From: Gammaproteobacteria bacterium UBA7310
Lineage (GTDB): Bacteria > Pseudomonadota > Gammaproteobacteria > Pseudomonadales > Ketobacteraceae
Length of the DNA: 25,626 bases
Reading direction: 5' to 3'
Assembly: GCA_002471665.1 (NCBI GenBank)
Contig: DKQK01000036.1
Coordinates: 1 to 25,626, forward strand
Part shown: positions 8,085 to 15,508 of the stretch, piece after piece
Layout of the letters: each line of letters starts with the position of its first letter
Position numbering within the stretch: position 1 is the first letter of the stretch
Position numbers and translations under genes: made by a program
The notes under the pieces: generated by a model
The model's input: only the letters and a program-made list of their open reading frames with translations
The model's database searches: none
What the model was told of the DNA's origin: nothing

Positions 8085-8813
8085 TCACCGATGCTGCTGA
8101 TAGATCTTTTCTGCCCAGGCCAGCTGGGGTGCCAGTGCCCTCACATCGGACTGCAACGGTTCCGGCATGGCCGCAGGCCAAGCCAAGCCGTATTGGGGCG
8201 GCATAAACAAAGGTGCCAGCAGGGCCGCGGCGGTTAAATCCGCACGACTGAAACGCTCGCCCACCAGATAGGATTTTTCATCCAGGGCATCGTTCAAACG
8301 CTCCAACGCCATCAACATACTCTGCCGCGATTTGGCGGCCGTCGCCTCATTGATGTCCATCAGCTTCCGCATGGTACGGGATAGTTTTGGAAACACCACC
8401 TTCAGGAACGGCTTGGCCCAGAACGGCCCGCCCGTGGCAAAAAAACCGATCACCAAATCGGGGTGCTGCAGCAACGTGTGATACACATAACGCCGCAGGT
8501 GCACACCGATCTCCCGATCCAGATAACGCTCCCACTCCAAGGCGAACTGCGCATCGTGAGAATTCACCGGAGTGAGTTTTTTCTCCGGAAAATGCTCATC
8601 CAAGTACGTAATGATCTGCTCAGAGCCCTGCACCGAGCGGCCATCGTGCTCCAATATGGGCACCGAGGAACGGGCCGCCAGTTTTTTGGTGGTTTTAACA
8701 TGCAATCCGGGAAGCAGATTTTTGGTGGTGTAATCCAGACCTTTATAATCCAGCGCCCAACGGGCCTTTTCGCAAAAGTGCGAAATTGGAAACTGATACA
8801 GTACAAGTGCCAT
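8085..8813 (-). CDS. Glutathione S-transferase family protein
   Basis: A 242-residue soluble protein with an N-terminal thioredoxin-like GST domain (about residues 1-80) and an all-helical C-terminal domain (about 90-240). Visible signs are the N-terminal active-site segment PISHFCEKARWAL, with Ser11 and Cys14 as candidate glutathione-contacting residues, SVPIL with the conserved cis-proline, and GSEQIITYLDEHFP, which holds the glutathione gamma-glutamyl site. Substrate cannot be told from sequence. The ribosome site is weak. It is transcribed divergently from the flavodoxin-like gene across 92 bp, and both may respond to oxidative or electrophile stress, though nothing in the sequence proves this. 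Confidence 0.88.
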   Translation of the reverse strand: MALVLYQFPISHFCEKARWALDYKGLDYTTKNLLPGLHVKTTKKLAARSSVPILEHDGRSVQGSEQIITYLDEHFPEKKLTPVNSHDAQFALEWERYLDREIGVHLRRYVYHTLLQHPDLVIGFFATGGPFWAKPFLKVVFPKLSRTMRKLMDINEATAAKSRQSMLMALERLNDALDEKSYLVGERFSRADLTAAALLAPLFMPPQYGLAWPAAMPEPLQSDVRALAPQLAWAEKIYQQHR

Positions 8814-8905
8814 AATGTTCTCTATTTATTATTTTCATTGCAGGGGTTGTTTTACCATACTGCAGGAACAACGCCTATCAGAGAAGCACCAAGCCGGGAT
8901 ACAGT

Positions 8906-9367
8906 ATGAAGAAATTATTGGTGGTAGCCCACACCCCGTCCGAGAACACCCGCAAGTTGCTGGACGCCGTTCTGGAAGGCACCCGCCACCCCTCCATTTG
9001 CGACGTGACCGTCAAGGAGGTGGCGCCACTGCACGCCATTGCCCAGGATGTGCTGGATTGCGATGCCATCATTCTGGGCACCACCGAAAACCTGGGCTAT
9101 ATGAGCGGCGCCCTGAAAGACTTTTTCGACCGCATCTACTATCCCTGCCTGGAAGAAAAGCAGGGCCTGCCCTTTGCCCTGTTTGTGCGGGCCGGTCACG
9201 ACGGCACCGGCACCTGCCGCGCGGTGGACTCCATCACCACCGGATTACGCTGGAAAGCCGTGCAACCCACCGTGTTGTGCCGGGGTGAATGGGACGACCA
9301 GTTCCTTGAACAGTGCAAACAACTGGGAACCACCATGGCCATGAGCCTGGACGCCGGCATCATCTGA
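8906..9367 (+). CDS. Flavodoxin-like FMN-binding protein
   Basis: A 153-residue protein with a flavodoxin-like fold. It begins with a beta strand KKLLVVAHTPSENTRKLLDA, whose Thr/Ser-rich loop (about residues 10-16) fits the FMN phosphate-binding loop. The segment GTTENLGYMSGALKDFFDR (about 58-77) resembles the flavin-ring and helix region of NADPH-dependent FMN reductase/flavodoxin families. It lacks extra domains, so it is either a small electron carrier or a quinone/FMN reductase. The ATG has only a weak upstream GGGA. It stands alone between a divergent GST gene and the downstream chemotaxis gene. Confidence 0.75.
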   Translation: MKKLLVVAHTPSENTRKLLDAVLEGTRHPSICDVTVKEVAPLHAIAQDVLDCDAIILGTTENLGYMSGALKDFFDRIYYPCLEEKQGLPFALFVRAGHDGTGTCRAVDSITTGLRWKAVQPTVLCRGEWDDQFLEQCKQLGTTMAMSLDAGII

Positions 9368-9397
9368 TTGAAATCCAGACAAACACGGCAACCAGCC

Positions 9398-9425
9398 TAA
9401 GCCAATCAGGCAAAATCACCGATAA
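9398..9425 (+). promoter_or_regulatory. Possible flagellar sigma-28-type promoter before the MCP gene
   Basis: ACCGATAA at 9418-9425 matches the sigma-28 (FliA) -10 consensus GCCGATAA at seven of eight positions. TAAG at 9398-9401 gives only a partial -35 match, at a spacing about one base longer than usual. Chemotaxis receptor genes are often read by this sigma factor. The weak -35 keeps confidence low. Confidence 0.28.
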
Positions 9426-9494
9426 ACCACGCCATTTTGAGGCCCGTTTCTCTTTCACCACCCGCGCAGGATTCGCGAATCCCGGCAGCTGCTT

Positions 9495-9517
9495 CTAGAC
9501 TTGAAATACTAGACTTG
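9495..9517 (+). repeat. Direct repeat CTAGACTTG x2 upstream of the MCP gene
   Basis: Two exact 9-bp copies of CTAGACTTG lie at 9495-9503 and 9509-9517, a 14-bp period, about 50 bp before the chemotaxis gene start. This could be a tandem activator or repressor half-site in the leader. No matching regulator is known to me. Confidence 0.4.
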
Positions 9518-9567
9518 TAACAACAGCCTGATTTTATTCATGGAAGCCAATACAGAGGGATTTGATC

Positions 9568-11985
9568 ATGTTCGCGAAACTGATGGCAGCACTGAACGGC
9601 ACAGCCGGGCGGCAGACAGAGCAACGCCTTGCTGAACTGGAAGCCGTGTTGCAAGCAGTGGACAAGACCCAAGCCCGCATCGAGTTCGACCTGGACGGCA
9701 TCATTCTGGATGCCAACCGGCAGTTTCTGGATTTGATGGGTTACCGGCTGGACGAGATTAAAGGCAAACATCACCGCCTGTTTGTCAGCGGCGATGACGC
9801 CAACAGCCCTGATTACAAGGCCTTCTGGGTCAATCTGCAGCGTGGTGAGTTCCAGTCCGGTGAATTCAGGCGGCGTACCAAAGATGGTCGCGAGGTGTGG
9901 ATTCAGGCTGCCTACAATCCGGTGTATAACGCCGAGGGATGCGTCACCCACTGCGTCAAGTTTGCGGTGGACATCACCGCCCAGAAGCGGGAACGACAGG
10001 CATTACTGAGCCAATTCGACGCCCTAAACCGCTCCCAGGCGGTGATTCAGTTTGATCCTGAAGGCAACATTCTCGAAGCCAATCAAAATTTTCTGGATGC
10101 CATGGGCTACACACTGGAAGAGATTCAAGGCCAGCATCATCGCATTTTCGTGGGCCAGGAATACGGCCAAAGTCCTGAGTACCGGGAATTCTGGAACCGC
10201 CTGCGCCAGGGTAAATTTCAATCCGCCACTTTCCAGCGCTTTGGCAAGCACGGTAAAGAAATCTGGATTCAAGCCACCTACAACCCCATTCTGGACGAAA
10301 ACGGCAACACCGTCCGGGTCATCAAGTTCGCCACCGACGTGACCGAACAAACCCTGAAAAATGCCGATTACTCCGGCCAGATTGAAGCCATCTCACGATC
10401 CCAGGCCGTCATTGCATTCAACCTGGATGGTACCATTCAAAACGCCAACGATAATTTTCTGCAGGTAATGGGCTACACACTGGACCAGATCAAAGGCAAA
10501 CATCACCGTATATTCGTTGAAGCCGGTGAACGCAACTCCCCAGACTACAAAGCATTCTGGCAGGCCCTGAATGCAGGCAAGCACTTCACCGGGGAATACA
10601 AACGCATCGGCAACAATGGCCGCGAGGTGTGGATTCAGGCATCGTACAACCCCATTCTGGATCTGAACGGCAATCCGGTGAGAGTGGTGAAATACGCCAC
10701 CGACATCACCGCAGACAAACTGCGCAACGCTGATTACCAGGGCCAACTGAATGCCATTTCCCGCTCCCAGGCAGTGATCGAGTTCGAACTGGACGGCACC
10801 ATCCGCTACGCCAACGACAATTTTCTGAAAACAATGGGTTACACCCTGGAAGAAGTCAAAGGCCAACACCACCGCATTTTTGTGGACGATGCCTACGCCA
10901 AATCCGCCGAATACCAATCCTTCTGGCAAGCACTCAATGCCGGTGAATTCTTCAGTGAAGAGTACGAGCGAATTGCCAAAGATGGCAGCCGCATCTGGAT
11001 TCAGGCCTCCTACAATCCGATATTCGATGCGTCCGGCAATCCCTACAAAGTGGTGAAGTACGCCACCGATGTGACCCAGCGCAAATGCGCCGTCAACGAA
11101 ATCAGCAGTTGCCTGCTGGCACTGGCGCAGGGGGATTTGAGTCAGCGGGTTAACGGCGAGTATCAGGGCGAGTTTGAGCAACTGAAAACCGCGCTCAATT
11201 CCACCTTTGACCGCCTGCAGAATCTGGTGGCCAGCATCCAGAGCGCCGCCACTGACATTCAGGTGGGCGCAACGGAAATTCAAAGCGGCAACCTGGATCT
11301 AAGCCGCCGCACCGAAAGCCAGGCGGCATCACTGCAGGAAACGGCCTCCAGCATGGAAGAAATGACATCGCAGCTGAACACCAGCACCAGCAACGCAAAC
11401 AGCGCCAACGAAACCGCCAAAACCGCGCAGGAATCCGCCACCAAAGGCAAGGCCGTCGTGGACGCCACCATTCAGGCGATGCAGGCCATCTCCACCTCCA
11501 GCAAACAAATTGCCGATATCATCGGCACCATTGATGAGATCGCCTTTCAAACCAACCTGTTGGCCCTGAACGCCGCCGTGGAAGCAGCCCGTGCCGGTGA
11601 GCAGGGCCGTGGTTTTGCGGTGGTGGCCGGTGAGGTGCGTAACCTGGCGCAACGCTCCGCCGCCGCTGCCAAGGAAATCGGGCAACTGATCAAAGACAGC
11701 GTCAACAAGGTGGAGACCGGCACCGAGATGGTGCTCAAATCCGGTGAAACACTGGAGGAAATCATTGCCCAGGTGGTGAAAGTCACCGAGCAGGTATCTG
11801 AGATCGCGGACTCCGCCTCGGAACAACTGGTGGGGATACAACAGGTGAACCAGGCCGTCAGCAGCATTGATGAATCCACCCAGCAGAATTCCGCATTGAT
11901 GGAAGAGGCCACCGCCGCCACCACCTCCATGGTGGACCAGGTGGACAAGATGCATCAGGAGTTGAGCTTTTTCAAACTGGGCTAA
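9568..11985 (+). CDS. Soluble methyl-accepting chemotaxis protein with four PAS domains
   Basis: An 805-residue signal transducer without an obvious membrane segment, so probably cytoplasmic. Four PAS domains cover about residues 30-140, 152-262, 274-384 and 396-506. Each carries a GxHHR(I/L)FV core and ends in a (K)FA/YATD(I/V)T strand. A HAMP-like stretch (about 507-556) follows, then a long coiled MCP signalling domain. Its hairpin tip (about 654-700, DEIAFQTNLLALNAAVEAARAG) is the CheW/CheA contact. The ATG at 9568 is chosen because AGAGGGA lies seven bases upstream; a TTG six bases earlier is in frame but poorly placed. PAS domains of this type may bind haem or flavin and sense oxygen, redox or energy state; ligand is unknown here. 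It resembles Aer2/BdlA-type receptors. Confidence 0.93.
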   Translation: MFAKLMAALNGTAGRQTEQRLAELEAVLQAVDKTQARIEFDLDGIILDANRQFLDLMGYRLDEIKGKHHRLFVSGDDANSPDYKAFWVNLQRGEFQSGEFRRRTKDGREVWIQAAYNPVYNAEGCVTHCVKFAVDITAQKRERQALLSQFDALNRSQAVIQFDPEGNILEANQNFLDAMGYTLEEIQGQHHRIFVGQEYGQSPEYREFWNRLRQGKFQSATFQRFGKHGKEIWIQATYNPILDENGNTVRVIKFATDVTEQTLKNADYSGQIEAISRSQAVIAFNLDGTIQNANDNFLQVMGYTLDQIKGKHHRIFVEAGERNSPDYKAFWQALNAGKHFTGEYKRIGNNGREVWIQASYNPILDLNGNPVRVVKYATDITADKLRNADYQGQLNAISRSQAVIEFELDGTIRYANDNFLKTMGYTLEEVKGQHHRIFVDDAYAKSAEYQSFWQALNAGEFFSEEYERIAKDGSRIWIQASYNPIFDASGNPYKVVKYATDVTQRKCAVNEISSCLLALAQGDLSQRVNGEYQGEFEQLKTALNSTFDRLQNLVASIQSAATDIQVGATEIQSGNLDLSRRTESQAASLQETASSMEEMTSQLNTSTSNANSANETAKTAQESATKGKAVVDATIQAMQAISTSSKQIADIIGTIDEIAFQTNLLALNAAVEAARAGEQGRGFAVVAGEVRNLAQRSAAAAKEIGQLIKDSVNKVETGTEMVLKSGETLEEIIAQVVKVTEQVSEIADSASEQLVGIQQVNQAVSSIDESTQQNSALMEEATAATTSMVDQVDKMHQELSFFKLG
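9655..11085 (+). repeat. Four tandem PAS-coding units, exact 366-bp period
   Basis: The paired histidines of the GxHHR motif fall at residues 68/69, 190/191, 312/313 and 434/435 of the chemotaxis protein, a constant 122-codon period with no insertion or deletion. The DNA copies share long stretches such as the one coding KGKHHR. This implies repeated internal duplication of one PAS-linker unit under strong length constraint. Units 2-4 look closer to each other than to unit 1. Confidence 0.8.
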
Positions 11986-12071
11986 TCAGGCAAACTCAAG
12001 ATCGTTGGTGATATGGCGGCAGTTCCGCTAAAATTGGGCCATTCTTCGTTCAGCAGTCCTGTGTTTACCTT

Positions 12072-14303
12072 ATGCAAGCAGCCAAATCCCTGTTTACCTA
12101 TCCGCGCTATTGGGCGGAATGTTACGGCACGGCCCCGTTTTTACCCATGTCCCGCCGGGAAATGGATGAACTGGGCTGGGACAGCTGCGACATCATCATC
12201 ATCAGCGGTGACGCCTACGTAGACCACCCCAGCTTCGGCATGGCGGTGATCGGCAGGTTATTGGAATCACAGGGATTTCGCGTGGGCATCATCGCCCAGC
12301 CGGACTGGCACAACGCCAACGATTTCCAGAAACTGGGCAAGCCTAATCTGTTTTTCGCCGTATCTGCCGGCAACATGGATTCCATGATCAACCGCTACAC
12401 GGCGGACCTGAAGATTCGTCACGACGACGCCTATACCCCCAATAACGAAGGGGGTAAACGCCCGGACCGGGCGGTGCTGGTTTATACCCAGCGCTGCCGC
12501 CAGGCCTACAAGGATGTGCCGGTTTTGATTGGTGGCATCGAAGCCAGCCTGCGCCGGATCGCCCATTACGACTACTGGAGCAACAAAGTTCGCCGCTCGG
12601 TGCTGATGGATGCCAAAGCCGACCTGCTGGTGTACGGCAATGCCGAGCGGGCAGTGGTGGAAGTGGCCCATCGCGTGGCCGCCGGACAAACCATGAAAGA
12701 CATCCGCGATGTGCGCGGTACCGCCTGCCTGCTGCATGAATTGCCCGGCGACTGGGAAGTGAAAGATTCCACCCGCATTGATCAGCCCGGCAAAGTGGAC
12801 CCCCTCTACAACCCCTATCAATGGGAACAGACCAACGAAGCCCTGGAAGCCCCCTGTGCCAAAGGTGACGGCGGCGACAGCCCAGCCGACGCGCAGGTGG
12901 TGCATATCCGCCCCGCCGCCGGCAGCAAAAAACAGTTTGTGTCGTTGCCCTCCTATGAAAAAGTCAGCAAAGACCCGGTGCTGTATGCCCACACCTCGCG
13001 GGTGCTGCATCTGGAAACCAACCCCTCCAACGCCCGCACCCTGGTGCAAAAGCACGGTGACCGTTATCTGTGGATGAACCCGCCGCCGGTGCCGCTCTCC
13101 ACCGAGGAACTGGACGACGTATTCGAACTGCCGTTTCAGCGGGTGCCACACCCGGCATACGGTGACGCACGCATTCCCGCCTACGAGATGATTCGCTTTT
13201 CCGTCAACATCATGCGCGGGTGCTTTGGCGGGTGCTCATTCTGCTCCATTACCGAACACGAAGGCCGGGTGATCCAAAGCCGCTCGGAAGATTCCATTCT
13301 GCGCGAAGTGGAAAAGATCCGCGACATGACACCGGGCTTTACCGGCACCATCTCGGACCTGGGTGGCCCCACCGCCAACATGTACATGCTCAACTGCGTG
13401 AGCGAAGAGATCCATCAGAATTGCCGCCGTTTATCCTGCGTGTTTCCCACCATCTGCAAAAATCTGGTGACCGATCACAGCCCAACCACAAGGCTGTATC
13501 GCCGGGCGCGGGAACTGCCGGGCATCAAACGCATCATGATTGCCTCCGGTCTGCGTTACGACCTGGCGGTGCTGGATCCGGAATACGTGAAAGAACTGGT
13601 GAGCCATCACGTGGGCGGCTATTTGAAAATTGCACCGGAGCACACCGAAAGCGCGCCCCTGTCGAAAATGATGAAACCAGGCATGGGCACCTACGATCAG
13701 TTCAAGGACATGTTTGATCGGTTTTCCAAAGAGGCAGGCAAGGAACAGTATCTGATTCCCTACTTTATTGCCGCGCACCCCGGCACCCGTGATGAGGACA
13801 TGCTGAGCCTGGCCTTCTGGTTGAAGAACAACGGCTTCCGCGCAGATCAGGTGCAGAACTTTTACCCCTCGCCCATGGCCATGGCCACCACCATGTACCA
13901 CACCGAGAAAGACCCTATCCACCGGGTAAACTACAAAACCGAAAAGGTATTCATACCCAAGGGTGAAAAGCAGCGGCGTTTACACAAAGCGTTTTTGCGT
14001 TACCACGATCCGGATAACTGGCCCCTGTTGCGTGAAGCGCTGAAGAACATGGGCAAAGCCCACCTGATTGGTTACGGCAAGAAACATCTGGTGCCACCGA
14101 CTCAACCCGCCAATCACCCAACGGCTAAACTGAATTCAGCAGACAATAAAACCGGCCGGCGCAAAGCCAAACCCGGCGGCACCCGGGCCAAAGCGGGCCG
14201 GGGTAAAATCCTGACGCAACACACCGGCCTGCCGCCCCGTAGCGGTACGGCGGCGGCCAAGGGCAAAGCACGCAAAGGTACCAAAACAAAAACAACAAAA
14301 TAG
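12072..14303 (+). CDS. ygiQ: YgiQ-family radical SAM protein
   Basis: A 743-residue protein of the YgiQ family. The N-terminal part (GDAYVDHPSFGMAVIGRLLE, near residues 46-65) is the YgiQ-specific domain. The radical SAM core carries CFGGCSFC with cysteines at residues 384, 388 and 391 for the 4Fe-4S cluster that cleaves S-adenosylmethionine. The segment KIAPEHTE typical of YgiQ lies further on. The last roughly 60 residues are rich in Lys, Arg, Gly and Thr, suggesting nucleic-acid contact or disorder. The reaction is not known to me. The ATG has no strong ribosome site. The lipoprotein gene starts 12 bp after its stop, so the two are probably co-transcribed. Confidence 0.93.
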   Translation: MQAAKSLFTYPRYWAECYGTAPFLPMSRREMDELGWDSCDIIIISGDAYVDHPSFGMAVIGRLLESQGFRVGIIAQPDWHNANDFQKLGKPNLFFAVSAGNMDSMINRYTADLKIRHDDAYTPNNEGGKRPDRAVLVYTQRCRQAYKDVPVLIGGIEASLRRIAHYDYWSNKVRRSVLMDAKADLLVYGNAERAVVEVAHRVAAGQTMKDIRDVRGTACLLHELPGDWEVKDSTRIDQPGKVDPLYNPYQWEQTNEALEAPCAKGDGGDSPADAQVVHIRPAAGSKKQFVSLPSYEKVSKDPVLYAHTSRVLHLETNPSNARTLVQKHGDRYLWMNPPPVPLSTEELDDVFELPFQRVPHPAYGDARIPAYEMIRFSVNIMRGCFGGCSFCSITEHEGRVIQSRSEDSILREVEKIRDMTPGFTGTISDLGGPTANMYMLNCVSEEIHQNCRRLSCVFPTICKNLVTDHSPTTRLYRRARELPGIKRIMIASGLRYDLAVLDPEYVKELVSHHVGGYLKIAPEHTESAPLSKMMKPGMGTYDQFKDMFDRFSKEAGKEQYLIPYFIAAHPGTRDEDMLSLAFWLKNNGFRADQVQNFYPSPMAMATTMYHTEKDPIHRVNYKTEKVFIPKGEKQRRLHKAFLRYHDPDNWPLLREALKNMGKAHLIGYGKKHLVPPTQPANHPTAKLNSADNKTGRRKAKPGGTRAKAGRGKILTQHTGLPPRSGTAAAKGKARKGTKTKTTK

Positions 14304-14315
14304 GGAACCACCAGC

Positions 14316-15221
14316 ATGACCATACCAGCGCCCCGATGGGCAGCGCTGGGGCTGGCTGCGGGTTTGCTCAGCGCCTGCAATCAACCCCTGGACGTAACAC
14401 CGCTGCCACAACCCCTTTTTGATGCGGAAACACAGTACCAACTGCAACAAACCCAGGCCACCAACCTCACCAGCGTATTGCAGAAAAAACAGTTGCTGAA
14501 CAGCAGCGGCAGCGGCCCCCAAAGTACATCCCCCTACCACCCCCTGAGCTTCCTCGACTTCACCACCTGCTGGAATGATCCCAACTGTTACTACAGCATT
14601 ACCGCCACCGGCATACCCGTGCAGGCGTTTCCCGCCAGAGAAGACGTACGCCAATGGTGGCTGAACCGCCTGCCGGCACCAGATCAGGCCGCCGTATGCG
14701 GTGTGCGCTTTGATCCCAACAATCCCGGCCAATACCAACTGGCCAGTTTTGAAAACCGTAATGCCCTGAACAGCACAGCGGGCTTTATACTCACCCACTA
14801 CCAGGCCTGCGGCACCTGCTCCACCCTGCAGGATCTGGCCGTGTACGGCTCGCTGGATCTGACCATCATGGCCAAAACCTGCAGCAAACGCCTGGGCTTC
14901 AATAACAAAAAAAGCTGCATGCAGGAAATCGGATTTACCGAAGCCTGCGCTGAAAGCTGGGCCTATAACGCCGACAAAACCACCCAATCCTGCCTGGTAC
15001 TCTGTGTGCAGGAGTACGGCTTGATCCCGCTGCTTACCGGCACCGAATCCAGCGACAACACCAATAACGGTGAACTGAATCAATGCCTGCAATGCGACGA
15101 GATGATGGCAGGCCCGGGGTTTCAATACGCCGCCGGGCGTACTCGCCGCAACTCCGGCATTGAATCGGAAATCGAACGGCCGGATGAACAGGTGTATGAG
15201 GTGCGGCACGACTATTTTTGA
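14316..15221 (+). CDS. Cysteine-rich lipoprotein of unknown function
   Basis: A 301-residue predicted lipoprotein. Residues 1-20 are a hydrophobic signal ending in the lipobox LLSAC, so Cys21 should be lipidated and the protein exported. The mature part has twelve further cysteines, several paired as CGTC, CLVLC and CLQC. An even number of cysteines in an exported protein suggests disulfides or metal binding. I recognise no domain. GGGA lies nine bases before the ATG, and the gene begins 12 bp after ygiQ. Strand and composition match the core genes around it. It converges on the small membrane-protein gene. Confidence 0.75.
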   Translation: MTIPAPRWAALGLAAGLLSACNQPLDVTPLPQPLFDAETQYQLQQTQATNLTSVLQKKQLLNSSGSGPQSTSPYHPLSFLDFTTCWNDPNCYYSITATGIPVQAFPAREDVRQWWLNRLPAPDQAAVCGVRFDPNNPGQYQLASFENRNALNSTAGFILTHYQACGTCSTLQDLAVYGSLDLTIMAKTCSKRLGFNNKKSCMQEIGFTEACAESWAYNADKTTQSCLVLCVQEYGLIPLLTGTESSDNTNNGELNQCLQCDEMMAGPGFQYAAGRTRRNSGIESEIERPDEQVYEVRHDYF

Positions 15222-15232
15222 CATAGCCATGT

Positions 15233-15406
15233 TCAGCTCCTCACCGCCAACGCCAGATAACAGACGGCCGCCAACCCGCTGACAACCAACTTATCCAGCC
15301 CCAGACAACCGGCGCCGTAGCTCAAAAACAGGCAAAAATACAATGCACGGTGCAACACTGAATGCTTACCCAAAACCTGCAATGCCTTTTTAATGCGCTC
15401 GAACAT
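15233..15406 (-). CDS. Small predicted membrane protein, 57 residues
   Basis: A 57-residue protein starting MFERIKKALQVLGKHSV, basic and amphipathic at first, then two short hydrophobic segments (ALYFCLFLSYGAGCLGL and VVSGLAAVCYLALAV). The ATG at 15406 has GGAGA six bases upstream; the frame stays open further up, but those starts lack support. It ends 11 bp from the convergent lipoprotein stop and is read divergently from the large NTPase gene, sharing an 88-bp intergenic region with it. Function is unknown. A role linked to the neighbouring conflict module is possible only by position. Confidence 0.55.
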   Translation of the reverse strand: MFERIKKALQVLGKHSVLHRALYFCLFLSYGAGCLGLDKLVVSGLAAVCYLALAVRS

Positions 15407-15471
15407 GTTGATTCTCCAGACAGTTTTATTACACACTCTGGAAATACTGCCTGCAGGATTGGGGTAGAACA

Positions 15472-15508
15472 GGTGACAAAGGGGGATAGATCCGGTGACA
15501 AACGGGGA
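15472..15508 (+). repeat. 15-bp direct repeat spanning the NTPase gene start
   Basis: GGTGACAAAGGGGGA (15472-15486) and GGTGACAAACGGGGA (15494-15508) differ at one base and are 22 bp apart. The first copy supplies the purine-rich ribosome site, and the second contains the GTG start codon of the large NTPase gene. The repeat could affect start choice or bind a regulator. Confidence 0.5.

Noticed and set aside
10393..11283. Long minus-strand open frame across the PAS repeats.
   Set aside because: It is the reverse-strand shadow of a clear repetitive gene, and its own repeats mirror the PAS units.
14136..15230. A 364-codon minus-strand open frame opposite ygiQ and the lipoprotein gene.
   Set aside because: Both sense-strand genes have a ribosome site, lipobox or family motifs; the antisense product shows no family feature.
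15415..15442. Inverted repeat TCCAGA...TCTGGA in the 57-residue gene/NTPase gap.
   Set aside because: The arms are only 6 bp with a 16-base spacer, and one arm is the ribosome site of the small gene, so chance is likely.
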